From the NCBI GenBank assembly GCA_964429695.1, contig CAYSCS010000044.1:18271-82270 (forward strand): DNA of 64,000 nucleotides, given 5' to 3'. Both the position numbers and the translations under genes were made by a program. Of the stretch, positions 44,508-54,589 are shown piece after piece. Position 1 is the stretch's first letter, and each line of letters starts with the position of its first letter. The DNA is from CAYSCS01 sp964429695. GTDB taxonomy: Bacteria > Acidobacteriota > Aminicenantia > Aminicenantales > Aminicenantaceae. The notes beneath the pieces are model-generated. The model ran no database searches. It was given only the letters and a program-made list of their open reading frames with translations, and had not been told where the DNA came from.

Positions 44508-45899
44508 TTATTTTCTTTTTTTCCAGTAAAGATAGGCTGGTATTCCAAGGGCAAGAATCACAAGGCCAATGAGCGATTTTATTGGCTGGGCAAAAACCGT
44601 GTTAAAGAAAATTGCCATGTTTATCAAGACAAAAAGGAGGGGAAGGACAGGGTAACCCCAAGCTCGGTAAGGCCTTGGCTTACCAGGTAATTTTTTCCTC
44701 AAGAGGATTACTGCCATGCCTGTAAGAGCAAAGAAAATTACCAGGGCAAAAACCACAAATTCATAGAGGTCTTGATAGGTTCCTGTCAAACACAGGAGCA
44801 GAGACCAGATTGCCTGTCCGATGATTGACTTTGTGGGAACATGGTAGCGGGGGTGGATGTAGGTCATGCTGTGGAAAAATGCCTTATCCTCTGCCATGGC
44901 ATAATAGACACGCGGCCCATAGAGGATGGTAGCGCTCAAACATCCAAAAATTGAAATCATGATCGCTGCCGAAATGATAAAAGTGACTGAGGAACCAAAG
45001 AGTTCTGTGGAAGCCAGTTCCCCGATTCTTGCCACTCCTTTCATTCTCTCTACGGGTAAGGCCATGATATAAACTAAATTCACCATAAGATAGACAAGGG
45101 TCACTCCCAGAGTTCCTAACATCAGGCCAAGTGGGATATTTTTTTCGGGATTTTTTATCTCCTCAGCTGTACAGTTAACCGCATACCATCCATCATAAGT
45201 CCAGAGTACGGCGATGAGACCAAGGCCAAACATCTTGAAGAGATGCAATCCAGAAGCGGTTTCTGCAGAGAATAAGGAATCGAGAGAGACGCCTCCAGTT
45301 TTATTTCCCACGAGTAGTCCGAGAAAAATTATTCCTGCAACTGAACCCAACCTTAGAAAGGTAAAAATATTCTGAACAATCACCCCGCTCTTTAAACCAA
45401 AGTAATTGACAAGAGAAAGAAGGATTATCGAGGATACTGCTACAAGCTGTCCTGCAGAAAGGGAATAGGGCATCCCAAAGATGCTCAGTTTGAGGAGATA
45501 GGATTGAGTGGAGAGCTGAGGTATAAAATATCCAAGGTATTCAGCGAATCCAACTGCAAGCGTGGCAATCCCGCCACACATGATGAACCAGAAAAATCCC
45601 CAGCCAAAGAAAAATCCAGCCCATGGACCATAGGCTTCTCGAATGTAAACGTATTGCCCACCTGCCCGGGGGAACATTGCTCCCAGTTCGGCAAAGGAAA
45701 GCGCTCCACTTAAGGTTATAAACCCGCCGATTACCCAGACAATAAGAATCAGACCAGGGGAGGGGAGGAATTCGGCAATAAAGCCTGTGGTCATGAATAT
45801 TCCCGAGCCAATCACAGAGCCTATGACAAGAAATGTGGTGTCGAGGAGGTTCATTTGCCTGAGGAGACCGGGTTTTTTTTGATTCTCTCCTTCATGCAT
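44508..45899 (-). CDS. APC-superfamily amino acid/amine permease
   Basis: A 463-residue membrane protein with about 12 predicted hydrophobic helices. The consensus APC start is clear: the unwound helix-1 motif GSVIGSGIFM (about 27-36), then ALSFAELGAMFPRAGGQYVYIREAYG in helices 2-3. The C-terminus ends in a basic stretch. It overlaps the upstream P1 peptidase gene by 8 bp, so peptide breakdown and uptake are linked. It may carry amino acids, or the methylated amine used by the MttB-type protein after it. Confidence 0.88.
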   Translation of the reverse strand: MHEGENQKKPGLLRQMNLLDTTFLVIGSVIGSGIFMTTGFIAEFLPSPGLILIVWVIGGFITLSGALSFAELGAMFPRAGGQYVYIREAYGPWAGFFFGWGFFWFIMCGGIATLAVGFAEYLGYFIPQLSTQSYLLKLSIFGMPYSLSAGQLVAVSSIILLSLVNYFGLKSGVIVQNIFTFLRLGSVAGIIFLGLLVGNKTGGVSLDSLFSAETASGLHLFKMFGLGLIAVLWTYDGWYAVNCTAEEIKNPEKNIPLGLMLGTLGVTLVYLMVNLVYIMALPVERMKGVARIGELASTELFGSSVTFIISAAIMISIFGCLSATILYGPRVYYAMAEDKAFFHSMTYIHPRYHVPTKSIIGQAIWSLLLCLTGTYQDLYEFVVFALVIFFALTGMAVILLRKKLPGKPRPYRAWGYPVLPLLFVLINMAIFFNTVFAQPIKSLIGLVILALGIPAYLYWKKRK

Positions 45900-46962
45900 T
45901 GTTTTCTCCTTTTCTTGCTCTGAATCTCATTTGAAATTCATCTTCGCTCATTTTCTTCACTTCTCTTCCCAGCCTCCCTTTAAGAGATGTAGCCTTAAGA
46001 AGAGAATTAGCAAATGCCTCATCAAAGGCAGATAAAGAGGCGCGCAAGATTTTTCCCAGGTACTCGTCGTCGATTACTCTATATTCAAAAATTTCAGGCC
46101 CCTCATTTTCCATGCTCATTGGATTGGCCACGGTAAAAAAGATACACATGATGGTAGCATGGCTTGATGAAGAGGTATGTAAGGGAGAAAGAGCGCAGAC
46201 AAGGTTTCTTGTAAGTTCATCTATTTGATAGGGAATAAGAGGAATGTCACAGCCAACCACAATGGTGAGAGAGTCTTCTTCATTTTGAGCGAGTTCGATT
46301 TGGGAGTGGAAACTGGCCTTTGGAGCGGAGTTAGCGTGGTTTGAGGCAACCACTATTCCAAGCACAAAGCTTTCTTCATCAAAAGTGATTAATCTCGAGG
46401 AAGACCCTATCCCTCCTTTCCTATCAAATGCACGAAGCCCTAATCCCACTCCCACGCAGCCTTCTTCCATTTTTTTAGTTGAAGCATTCCTGAGTGTCTC
46501 TAAGATTTCGTCCTCACTGAGTAGGGCATATTTCATCTCATTCAAATAAGAATCATTGATTGATATGACAACAGGAGGCCAAATTTCATCCCGACCGAGA
46601 GAGAATCCATAGGAAAGGATGGCATTATAGACTCTGCCTACATTAAAGGGATTTACCAGGACAATGGGTGAATTGAGATACCGAAAGTCGTCCATCACCT
46701 CAAAACCAGTCGCTTCATTCCTTCCCCTGAGAATGAAGCTACCTGCGAAAAGCCGGATTGATTTTTCCATTGGATAAGGCAAGATTGCAGTCAGACCGGT
46801 TCGCACGCATGCTTTATGGCTAGATTCAGTAATTATGTCTCTATTAAAGGTAAAGTTTCCCACTCTTACCCCGGGAACATCGGTTATGGAGTTTTTCTGC
46901 CCGCAGGGGAAATCATCTTTCTCCAATTCACTCTCCTTAAACTTGTCGATTACTAAACTCAT
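45892..46962 (-). CDS. P1-family aminopeptidase (DmpA/BapA type)
   Basis: A 356-residue member of the DmpA/beta-peptidyl aminopeptidase family, self-cleaving N-terminal nucleophile hydrolases. Family blocks are NSITDVPGVRVG (25-36), CVGVGLGLRAFDRKGGIGSSSR and the strand SLTIVVGCDIPLIP, whose serine corresponds to the expected nucleophile. The glycine normally before it is aspartate here. There is no signal peptide, so it probably acts in the cytoplasm. It overlaps both neighbouring genes. Confidence 0.85.
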   Translation of the reverse strand: MSLVIDKFKESELEKDDFPCGQKNSITDVPGVRVGNFTFNRDIITESSHKACVRTGLTAILPYPMEKSIRLFAGSFILRGRNEATGFEVMDDFRYLNSPIVLVNPFNVGRVYNAILSYGFSLGRDEIWPPVVISINDSYLNEMKYALLSEDEILETLRNASTKKMEEGCVGVGLGLRAFDRKGGIGSSSRLITFDEESFVLGIVVASNHANSAPKASFHSQIELAQNEEDSLTIVVGCDIPLIPYQIDELTRNLVCALSPLHTSSSSHATIMCIFFTVANPMSMENEGPEIFEYRVIDDEYLGKILRASLSAFDEAFANSLLKATSLKGRLGREVKKMSEDEFQMRFRARKGENNA

Positions 46963-48143
46963 TGATTCTCTCCTATTCTTCTGTATTTCTTCATGATGGA
47001 TTCTAGTTGATCCAGAGGTATCCCATAAGCTATATTCCCGTCCTTTCCTATTGTAGTCTCGGCTTTGGTCAAGGCATTGAGGATGGCTTCATGAGTTGCC
47101 TCGACAGTAGCCTGGTAGAGAGGTGTTATCCAGAAATCATTGATTGATTTGAGCCTGTGAAAGAGGGAAGACTTTCGCCTTGGAATTATATTTCCTGTGG
47201 AAAAAGAAAGGATTATGTCTCCGCTTCCAGTATGAGAGATGGCGCCTGTCTGAGCAAGTCCCATAGCAACCCTCTTCGCCATCTTTTTAAGCTGGAAGGG
47301 AAGTAATGGAGCGTCGGTGGCTGCAATTAGAATTATAGACTTGGGCTTTCCCCTCTCATACCTGAATCCCTTAATTTCCTTGCCTACGGGCACTCCATCT
47401 ATCCTTAACTCGTTTCGACTTCCTGTATTGGCCATGACGAGCACTCCGACCATATATTTACCATCTACCTTTCTTGAGGATGTGCCTATCCCGCCCTTAA
47501 AGCCGAAGGCTGTCATTCCAGTTCCTCCTCCCACCGCTCCTTCCTCAACCAGACCATCGCTTGCTTTCTCTATGGCTTCGAAGACCTCTTGCTTTGAAAT
47601 TTGGCGGGCTCTGGTATCACTCAAAAAATCATCAAAACACTCGGCGACCACTGGAAAAACCATTCTCTCTGAGTCGCCCATCTCAGGATTCTCTCTTTTG
47701 AGATACTCGAGTGCGGCATCATACACAATTCCAACATTATAAGTCCCCGTCAAGAAGATTGGCGTTTGTAATTTTCCAGTATGAGTTATGGACACTATTC
47801 CTGTCATCTCCCCCCATCCGTTTAAATTGAAATAGGAAGCAAAAAGGTTATTTTCATAGATATTATCTGAATGGGGGAGGATGACCGTTACCCCTGTTCT
47901 TACTGCATTAGAACCAGAGCCATGGCTTTTAGTAAAATGGCCCACCTTTATTCCTCTGACATCGGTGATGGCATTATGAGGGCCGGGTTCCATATCACCA
48001 AGTTTAATTCCTAAGTCTCGGATTCTCTTTCTCTGGGAAAGACGCTCTTTCACCTCCTGAAGGATAGACTCTTCATTAAAATTTAAACAACCAAAAATAG
48101 ATAAGCTAGCAGCCGCAGTCTTTATAAAATTTCTGCGATCCAT
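46959..48143 (-). CDS. P1-family aminopeptidase (DmpA/BapA type), exported
   Basis: A 394-residue paralogue of the adjacent P1 peptidase. The first 20 or so residues carry a twin-arginine motif (RRNFIK) and hydrophobic stretch, with a possible lipobox cysteine, so export is likely. Conserved blocks are NAITDVRGIKVGHF, GAVGGGTGMTAFGFKGGIGTSSR and SIILIAATDAPLLP with the candidate nucleophilic serine. It overlaps the next gene by 4 nt (ATGA). The cytoplasmic and exported copies would split the same chemistry between two compartments. Confidence 0.87.
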   Translation of the reverse strand: MDRRNFIKTAAASLSIFGCLNFNEESILQEVKERLSQRKRIRDLGIKLGDMEPGPHNAITDVRGIKVGHFTKSHGSGSNAVRTGVTVILPHSDNIYENNLFASYFNLNGWGEMTGIVSITHTGKLQTPIFLTGTYNVGIVYDAALEYLKRENPEMGDSERMVFPVVAECFDDFLSDTRARQISKQEVFEAIEKASDGLVEEGAVGGGTGMTAFGFKGGIGTSSRKVDGKYMVGVLVMANTGSRNELRIDGVPVGKEIKGFRYERGKPKSIILIAATDAPLLPFQLKKMAKRVAMGLAQTGAISHTGSGDIILSFSTGNIIPRRKSSLFHRLKSINDFWITPLYQATVEATHEAILNALTKAETTIGKDGNIAYGIPLDQLESIMKKYRRIGENQ

Positions 48144-48162
48144 CCTTTTTTCCTTTCATCAG

Positions 48163-49704
48163 TTATTTTTCGATTTCTCTATAATGAAGTTTTACCAATT
48201 TAGTCTGCAGTTCATTTATCATCTTTTGAGCTTTTTGGTATACCTCTAAAGCGCAAGAATTTGAATAATTGGTTAAGAAATCAAGACACAAATCTCGGTC
48301 CTTTTGATAGAGTTCAAGAGCAACCTTTTCTATCGTCTCCTCGAAAGCAAGTTCTCTCTTCTCTAAAGATTCCCAAGTTTTTTTAGTATCTCCGATTAGC
48401 TCTTGGTAGTTTGTGTTTACCAAATTTCCTATTCTCTTAAAGGACCAGTAGGCAGATTGAGGGTCTGAAGTCCCATTTCCAACCTGATAAACTTGGGGAG
48501 TTTCCTGAATTCCTGAATACCAGGGGACAAAAACGCTTGTACAGGGATTTGCGAGCGCAAGCCAGAAAACTCCTCCTATCTCATTCGGCAGCCAGCCCCT
48601 CAACTGAAAAATTACTGTATACTGCGTGTTGGTTCTACAGAGAGTTCGTTCCTTTGTGAAATGCGGATTCTCTTTCTTGTAATTATCTGTGTGGTCCAGT
48701 TCTGTCCCTTCATAGTGGTCTCTCATGATAAACATCAACATCTCTTTAGTGATTTTCTTCTCTGGCTTTAAGCATAGAGGAAAATCGAAATATTGTGTCT
48801 CAGGGGGAAGTGCGGTTGAGGGAGAAAGCAAGCTCTGGACTCGCCATATTCTCCGGTCTGAAGGTGGGATTTTGGTATAGACATGGCCCCACGCTTTCTT
48901 AAAATTGAACGGTCCTTTTCCCGCTTCATATAAGCCTTTTTCGATGGAAAAGGGAACGAGATGGGGAGAACACCTAAAATTTTCTTCGTCCTCACAATTT
49001 ATTTCACCCATGCGGAAGGTGTTATCCTGAATGAGGTAAGAATCGTCTGGAACACGCATTGCCGCCCAGTGATGCCCACCACCTATCTGGAAAAGCCATA
49101 TTTCATTTGGGTCTGCTATGGCAAACGAGCCATCTTCAGCCAAGCCATATTTATTGAAAAGCTCCTCCACAATTTTTACTCCTTCCCTTGCTGTTCTGGC
49201 TCTTTCCAGCACTATGCGCCACGGTATCAATATTCCCGGCTTTTTTGACTTTCTATTCAAGATGGGATCTACCTTTTTAGCCTTGTCACTCGTTCTTACT
49301 GCTGTCCCAAAGCAAATGGCTACTTGATACTCATTTATCCCGTTCTCAAAAGTAGGAAAATCTGTCCATAAAAGCTCATTTCCAAGGTAAGCATAAGTAA
49401 TTTCTGGCTGGGGAATCTCCTCTCCGTTTGAGAGGCGACAGGTATCTCCGGGCTTGTGTTTTTTACGAGGAACAACTATCACATGAGACGCTCCTCTGCC
49501 ATCCCAGTCGTTGCTATAGGCCATAAGCACCGAGCCATCTGAAGTCGCATTTTTTCCCACAAGAAGCATCGTGCACCCATCCGAGTTCTTTCGGGGAAGA
49601 GAAAAACCCCGGAAGACAAAAATAAAAAACTCAAAAATAATAAATGTTATCAATAAGATTTTTTTTGAGGAAAATAAGCTGGCCTTGGGAGATATGTTTT
49701 TCAT
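48163..49704 (-). CDS. C69-family dipeptidase, exported
   Basis: A 513-residue N-terminal nucleophile hydrolase of the C69 (PepD-like) family. I start at 49704, not at the longer frame's 49755, because AAGGAGCC lies 8 nt before that ATG. A signal or anchor helix (about 14-34) is followed by DGCTMLLVGKNATSDGSV, in which the cysteine is the predicted catalytic residue freed by self-cleavage. YLIQDNTFRMGEI and LCRTNTQYTVIFQLR are typical family blocks. It should hydrolyse dipeptides outside the cytoplasm. It lies 20 bp upstream of the exported P1 peptidase. Confidence 0.88.
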   Translation of the reverse strand: MKNISPKASLFSSKKILLITFIIFEFFIFVFRGFSLPRKNSDGCTMLLVGKNATSDGSVLMAYSNDWDGRGASHVIVVPRKKHKPGDTCRLSNGEEIPQPEITYAYLGNELLWTDFPTFENGINEYQVAICFGTAVRTSDKAKKVDPILNRKSKKPGILIPWRIVLERARTAREGVKIVEELFNKYGLAEDGSFAIADPNEIWLFQIGGGHHWAAMRVPDDSYLIQDNTFRMGEINCEDEENFRCSPHLVPFSIEKGLYEAGKGPFNFKKAWGHVYTKIPPSDRRIWRVQSLLSPSTALPPETQYFDFPLCLKPEKKITKEMLMFIMRDHYEGTELDHTDNYKKENPHFTKERTLCRTNTQYTVIFQLRGWLPNEIGGVFWLALANPCTSVFVPWYSGIQETPQVYQVGNGTSDPQSAYWSFKRIGNLVNTNYQELIGDTKKTWESLEKRELAFEETIEKVALELYQKDRDLCLDFLTNYSNSCALEVYQKAQKMINELQTKLVKLHYREIEK

Positions 49705-49770
49705 CGAGTGGCTCCTTAACAAATTTATTTTCAAGGTGTTAATTTCAGTTAACAATGATGTTCACTCTTC

Positions 49771-51885
49771 TTAAATCTTGCTAAGAATAGAGGAAGCTTT
49801 TTCAACAGCCTTGCTGAGGAGAAGAATCTGGCTCTTTGCCCTTTCCCAATCTTTTTCTCTGACTGCCTCTGTAATCCCGGGAATGACCTCAGGAGCATAG
49901 GTATATTTGCAGGCATAAACAAGATGTTTAAACCAGGGCCTGTTTGGTAGGCCTTCTTGATTGAAGAAACATCTCTCTACCTCCATTAAAGCAGTGTTTA
50001 TTGACGCCTGAGTTTGGCGAGGAACAGAATCTTGGGAAAGGAGGCTTTTAATTTCCTGATTCAATTTAGAAGCTTGAGACTTGAATTTTTCCAAATTGTT
50101 CTCTAAGAGGCTCAGTTCGCTCTCCAGCAAGTTTTTGACATCATCTTCTATCTCCGCGAGATATCCTGAAAGCTCCTCGGCATAAGCAACATAGTCGAAG
50201 GGCAAAATGTCTGCGTTAGCCAGCCTCAGGGCTGCTATTCCCCAGATAGTAGTCATTGTCGAATGGTAACGAAATTGTGGGTCCCCGAAGTGAGACATCC
50301 AGTAAAAATTATCGAATTGAGAATGATAGACACCGTAGGGCCCATCAAAACCCATGTTTATCACAGGCATGCAGACGAAATTGAGAAAGGCTGTATGGTC
50401 ACTCCCACTCCCTACACGAGTATCTATAACCTCCCTGATTCTTTCTTCTCCCATTATTTTTTTTGATGCCTCAGAGACGCTTAAACCTGTATTCGGGTCC
50501 TGAACATCCTCGATGATAGAAGTTAAGAAACTCTTGAGTGAGGGCACAACATTTGCATCAAAGAGTGGACCTGAACAAGCGCTATCCACATTTATATAAA
50601 CCACTCCATCCTTTTTTAACTTTTCAGCCCATTGTTCTACCCATTCAGTGGAACCTGTTAGGGTGTACTCTTCAGCATCCCAGTTACAAAAAACGATGCT
50701 CCTTTTCGGACGGTATCCATCCTTGGTAATCTCCCCCATGACTCGCGCAAGCTCGAGAAGGCTGGATGTACCGCTGTTGGGATCAACCGCACCGTAGACC
50801 CAAGCATCACGGTGATTGCCTATTACCACCCATTTCTCGGGCTCTTCCCTTCCTCTTATTTTTCCTACTACATTCCAAATTGAGGTGACCGGTTCCTCCA
50901 TTTTAACTTTGATTCTGACCTTAGCCGGTCCAGGCCCGACGTGATAGGTAAAAGGCAAGCCTCCCTGCCATTTTGAAGGGACTACAGGACCAGCCAGATT
51001 CTCAAGAATGGGTTTTGCATCTCTCCAGGAAAGTGGGGCAGAGATTATCTTGGGTAATACCTTTGATTCAGCGGGGCTTATTCTTTTTGCACCCTCAACC
51101 GAGGGCCATCCAGGAGTAAAGGGATCTCCAGGACAAATGAAGTCAAAAGGGACTCCCCCTCGCTGGATATGACTCTCTGGTCCCCAGGGACCATAAGGAT
51201 ATACTTCTCCTCGCATATAGCCATCATCCATTGGGTCAGAATAGATTAAAATTGCGGCTGCTCCTCGAGCTTGGGCTGTAAAGACTTTAAACCCCCTGTA
51301 ACTGTAAGGCATGGAATAACGCACGAGGACAATCTTTCCCTTGACATCGATTCCCATTTCCTTCAGCCTATCATAGTCCTCGGGATTTCCCCCATGAGCA
51401 TACACGACTGGAGCAAGCACCTCTCCAGAAGCCGAATAAGCATGGAAACCGATGCTTACCCGGCTATCATAGGAATCCTTATCTCGGAAAAAACCCTCCT
51501 CTCTAAGGGAGGCTTTATATGATTTCGGTTCTATCATTTCAATTTCAATCTCTTTTGGATAAGAAAGAAGTACTTTGTATTCCACGAGTTCAACCTCTTC
51601 GAGCCCAAATTCAATAAATTTATCTCGAACATACTTTGCAAGCTGATAATTTTCCTCTGTTCCAGCCATATGAGGCTCTTCAGTGAGATAGTGAAGATAT
51701 TTTCTACAGTTAGAAGGGGAGGGGAGGGACTTAAGCAATGCTTCTGCCTCTAGCTGGATTGAGGCGTTTTCTGAGGTGAATCCGTAGGGATAAGGTTTCT
51801 CATTATCTTTGACTAATGAAAAAAGGGAATATGAAAGATAACAAAGGAAAAATAAAGAAAGAGAGATAAAAATAATCTTTTTCAT
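49771..51885 (-). CDS. M28-family metallopeptidase, glutamate carboxypeptidase II-like
   Basis: A 704-residue exported zinc aminopeptidase/carboxypeptidase with the three-domain build of the NAALADase group. A signal peptide is followed by a PA (protease-associated) insert (about 145-300), then the M28 core with zinc-binding NHRDAW, AVDPNSG, NWDAEEY, GSGSDHTAF and VYHSQFDN. A helical transferrin-receptor-like dimerisation domain is C-terminal. I choose the ATG at 51885, five nt after AGGAG; a GTG two codons earlier lies inside that site. Confidence 0.92.
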   Translation of the reverse strand: MKKIIFISLSLFFLCYLSYSLFSLVKDNEKPYPYGFTSENASIQLEAEALLKSLPSPSNCRKYLHYLTEEPHMAGTEENYQLAKYVRDKFIEFGLEEVELVEYKVLLSYPKEIEIEMIEPKSYKASLREEGFFRDKDSYDSRVSIGFHAYSASGEVLAPVVYAHGGNPEDYDRLKEMGIDVKGKIVLVRYSMPYSYRGFKVFTAQARGAAAILIYSDPMDDGYMRGEVYPYGPWGPESHIQRGGVPFDFICPGDPFTPGWPSVEGAKRISPAESKVLPKIISAPLSWRDAKPILENLAGPVVPSKWQGGLPFTYHVGPGPAKVRIKVKMEEPVTSIWNVVGKIRGREEPEKWVVIGNHRDAWVYGAVDPNSGTSSLLELARVMGEITKDGYRPKRSIVFCNWDAEEYTLTGSTEWVEQWAEKLKKDGVVYINVDSACSGPLFDANVVPSLKSFLTSIIEDVQDPNTGLSVSEASKKIMGEERIREVIDTRVGSGSDHTAFLNFVCMPVINMGFDGPYGVYHSQFDNFYWMSHFGDPQFRYHSTMTTIWGIAALRLANADILPFDYVAYAEELSGYLAEIEDDVKNLLESELSLLENNLEKFKSQASKLNQEIKSLLSQDSVPRQTQASINTALMEVERCFFNQEGLPNRPWFKHLVYACKYTYAPEVIPGITEAVREKDWERAKSQILLLSKAVEKASSILSKI

Positions 51886-51954
51886 TTCCACTCCTTTCGT
51901 TTCAAATTTCTGTTGGAGAAAACAAATTTCTCCTTTCTCTTCCCAAGAAAATCC

Positions 51955-53334
51955 TTAGAAGGGGCCCCAGTGGATGGCGTGAGCAATAAGCACAGCACCC
52001 GCCCCTAAAAAAATCCAGATCATGAGCAGAGGGAAGAGCCATCGAATCCAAATAGACCAGGGGATTCTGAGAATTCCCAGGGCAGCCATGAAATATCCTT
52101 GAGTGGGGGTGAAAATATTTGTGAATCCATTTCCAAATTGATATGCCAAGACATTTGTCTGCCTTGTTATTCCCAGAAGGTCTCCAAGCGGAGCAAGGAT
52201 AGGCATCGAGACTGCTGCCTGACCACTTCCTGAGGGGACAATAAAATTCAAGGCATTCTGCATGATGTAGATTCCCATAACACTCAATGAGGAAGGAAGC
52301 CGCTGGACAGCACTCGCCATCGCATGAGTTATGGTATCAATCACGTAGGCATCTCTTAATACCACAAGGGTTCCTCTTGCAAGCCCTACTACTAAGGCTG
52401 CATAAGTTATATCAGCTGCACCTTTAATAAAACTGCGTGCGGTTTCATCAAGGGAAAGGTTCCCTAAAGGGCCAGCCACAATGGCAAGGGCAAAAAAGAG
52501 TCCGGAAAGCTCGAGGATGCCCCATTTCCATTTGATTGCACCGAGGGCAAGAGCCACAAGCGTTATCAGGGATAAAACTAATACCAGAATCTGTCTCTTT
52601 TTAAGTTTCTCTAGGTTGTTCTCTAATTCAAGAGATTCTCTCTTGGAATCGAGCTCAAACATCAGACTTATAGATGGATTCGCTTTCACCCGCTCAGCGT
52701 ACCTAGTAAGATAGCAGACAGTAACAACAGTTATCACTGCCCATACTATCATCCTGTATTCAATTCCAGAAAAAAGAGGAAGACCCACTATTCCCTGGGC
52801 AACCCCCACGGTAAAGGGATTCATGAATGCCGAAGCAAAACCCGCATTTGCTCCCACTAGGGCAATCCCACCCGCTACCAAAGAGTCGTACCCGAGAGAA
52901 CGGGCAAGAATTAAAAGAGCTGGAAGAAAGACTAAAGTTTCTTCGGCGATACCGATGCTCCCTCCGCCTATGGCAAAGATGAGAGTGAGCAAGGGAACGA
53001 TAAAGGCTCTCTTTCTTCCCACATGGCGCACAATGGAATTTATCCCCGCCTGGATAGTGCCTGTTCTGTACAGAACACCAAAGGCCCCTCCTATGATGAA
53101 GATGTAGAAAACTATGTCAGCTACTTCTATCAACCCTCGGGGAAAAGCAAGAAAGATGTCTGCAATTCCCGCTTGATTTTTTTCTACTCTATGATAGGAA
53201 AGGGGGTCGATGATTTCTCTTCCTCCCTTTTTTACTAAATCATATTTGCCAGCAGGGATGAACCAGGTGCTCAAGGCGGCAAAGAGGATGAGGCCCATGA
53301 GAAGGACATAGGTATGTGGAACTTTAAATTTCAT
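51955..53334 (-). CDS. YfcC/DcuC-family membrane transporter
   Basis: A 459-residue polytopic protein with about 11-12 hydrophobic helices. Family blocks are FIIGGAFGVLYRTGTIQAGI, IGGGSIGIAEETLVFLPALL and NFIVPSGSGQAAVSMPILAPLGDLLGI. Members carry C4-dicarboxylates or basic amino acids and dipeptides; the substrate cannot be fixed here. It overlaps the M20 peptidase gene by 4 nt, so it probably imports or exchanges the substrate or product of that enzyme. Confidence 0.85.
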   Translation of the reverse strand: MKFKVPHTYVLLMGLILFAALSTWFIPAGKYDLVKKGGREIIDPLSYHRVEKNQAGIADIFLAFPRGLIEVADIVFYIFIIGGAFGVLYRTGTIQAGINSIVRHVGRKRAFIVPLLTLIFAIGGGSIGIAEETLVFLPALLILARSLGYDSLVAGGIALVGANAGFASAFMNPFTVGVAQGIVGLPLFSGIEYRMIVWAVITVVTVCYLTRYAERVKANPSISLMFELDSKRESLELENNLEKLKKRQILVLVLSLITLVALALGAIKWKWGILELSGLFFALAIVAGPLGNLSLDETARSFIKGAADITYAALVVGLARGTLVVLRDAYVIDTITHAMASAVQRLPSSLSVMGIYIMQNALNFIVPSGSGQAAVSMPILAPLGDLLGITRQTNVLAYQFGNGFTNIFTPTQGYFMAALGILRIPWSIWIRWLFPLLMIWIFLGAGAVLIAHAIHWGPF

Positions 53335-54530
53335 TCGGAACCCGTAAAATGAAGGGCAGCAAGAGTATATAGCTTTACTGCCATGATTACCTCTTCTAAT
53401 CTAATGCTTTCTTGCGGAGAATGAGCATAATTCAGTTCTCCAGGTCCCCAGATTATGGTGGGTATTTTTGCCTCTCTCGAGAGCAAGGCTCCATCTGTCC
53501 AGGCGGGAAAGACAGTATAGGACGCTCGTTTCATGCCGCAATCTCTTAAGGCTTTGCTTGCCGCTTTAACTAAGGGATGTCTCTTATCAATAGTCAGAGG
53601 ACCATGAATCATGGTAGCCATCCCGCCAGGAACCCTGCTTACTTTAGTTTTCAGACCAGGCCTTTCTTTGCGAACCCTCTCGAGCAGATTTTCGATATCA
53701 TAGAAAACTTGTTCGATAGTTTCAGTGGAGACCCACCTTCGATCAAGTTTTAGAGTACATTGGGCAGCTACTGTGCTGGGTTGATCGCCACCGCTAATTG
53801 TCCCCATGTTTATGGCAGGATAGCCAAGGATTGGGTCTTTCCTTTTTTTGAAGGAAGGAATTAATTCTTTCTCCACAAGGAAGATGAAATGGGCAGCAGC
53901 CGAAATAGCGTTGATTCCAGATTGAGGCGTCCCCCCATGAGCCGCACGCCCTAGAAAATCTATCTGGAGCCATTCAAGCCCCTTGTGACCGATGGCAATC
54001 CGATTGCAAGTCGGTTCTCCCACTACTGCTCCATCGGCACGAAAGCCTTTCAAAATCAGGTCTTCTACACCAAGACTTGCCATTTCCTCATCTATCACGG
54101 CAGCAAAGGAGACCTTTCCCTTTTGGAGTAAGTCATTGTCTCTCAGGATTCCCATGGCCACAGCCATGGAGGCTAAGGCACCTTTCATGTCCGCTGTTCC
54201 CCTCCCAAAAAGCCTTCCTTTTGCTACCTTGGGCGAAAATTGGTCGTCAGATCCCTGAAGATTGGGGGGTACAGTATCAGTATGACCACAGAAAAGAAGA
54301 TGAGGTCCGGGATTTGGACCTTGAAGAGAAGCTATTAGGTTGGGGCGTCCATCTTTCACTTCTATTATCGAGGCTTTAATTCCCTGCTCTCTTAGATAGC
54401 GGTCAAGAACTTCCACAACTTCCGCCTCTTGATTTGGAATTCCGGGATAACTCTTGGCCTTCACCAGCTTGATAAGAAGGTCAACTACCTCCTTTTCCTT
54501 AAGGGCAATGGATTTCAATTTCTTATTCAA
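53331..54530 (-). CDS. M20-family peptidase/deacylase (ArgE/DapE type)
   Basis: A 399-residue cytoplasmic di-zinc amidohydrolase. The zinc and catalytic motifs are FCGHTDTVPP, GRGTADMKGALASM and AVIDEEMASLGVEDL, with a C-terminal metal-binding histidine in LNYAHSPQES. A dimerisation lid sits between, as usual. I choose the TTG at 54530 because AAGGAGG lies 5 nt upstream; the longer frame begins in front of that site. It could deacylate amino acids or split dipeptides. It is coupled to the transporter gene downstream. Confidence 0.87.
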   Translation of the reverse strand: MNKKLKSIALKEKEVVDLLIKLVKAKSYPGIPNQEAEVVEVLDRYLREQGIKASIIEVKDGRPNLIASLQGPNPGPHLLFCGHTDTVPPNLQGSDDQFSPKVAKGRLFGRGTADMKGALASMAVAMGILRDNDLLQKGKVSFAAVIDEEMASLGVEDLILKGFRADGAVVGEPTCNRIAIGHKGLEWLQIDFLGRAAHGGTPQSGINAISAAAHFIFLVEKELIPSFKKRKDPILGYPAINMGTISGGDQPSTVAAQCTLKLDRRWVSTETIEQVFYDIENLLERVRKERPGLKTKVSRVPGGMATMIHGPLTIDKRHPLVKAASKALRDCGMKRASYTVFPAWTDGALLSREAKIPTIIWGPGELNYAHSPQESIRLEEVIMAVKLYTLAALHFTGSE

Positions 54531-54589
54531 ATTGCCTCCTTGATGCAAATTCTATTTTAGCTTTGCTTTTCCTCTCATAAATTTTCATC

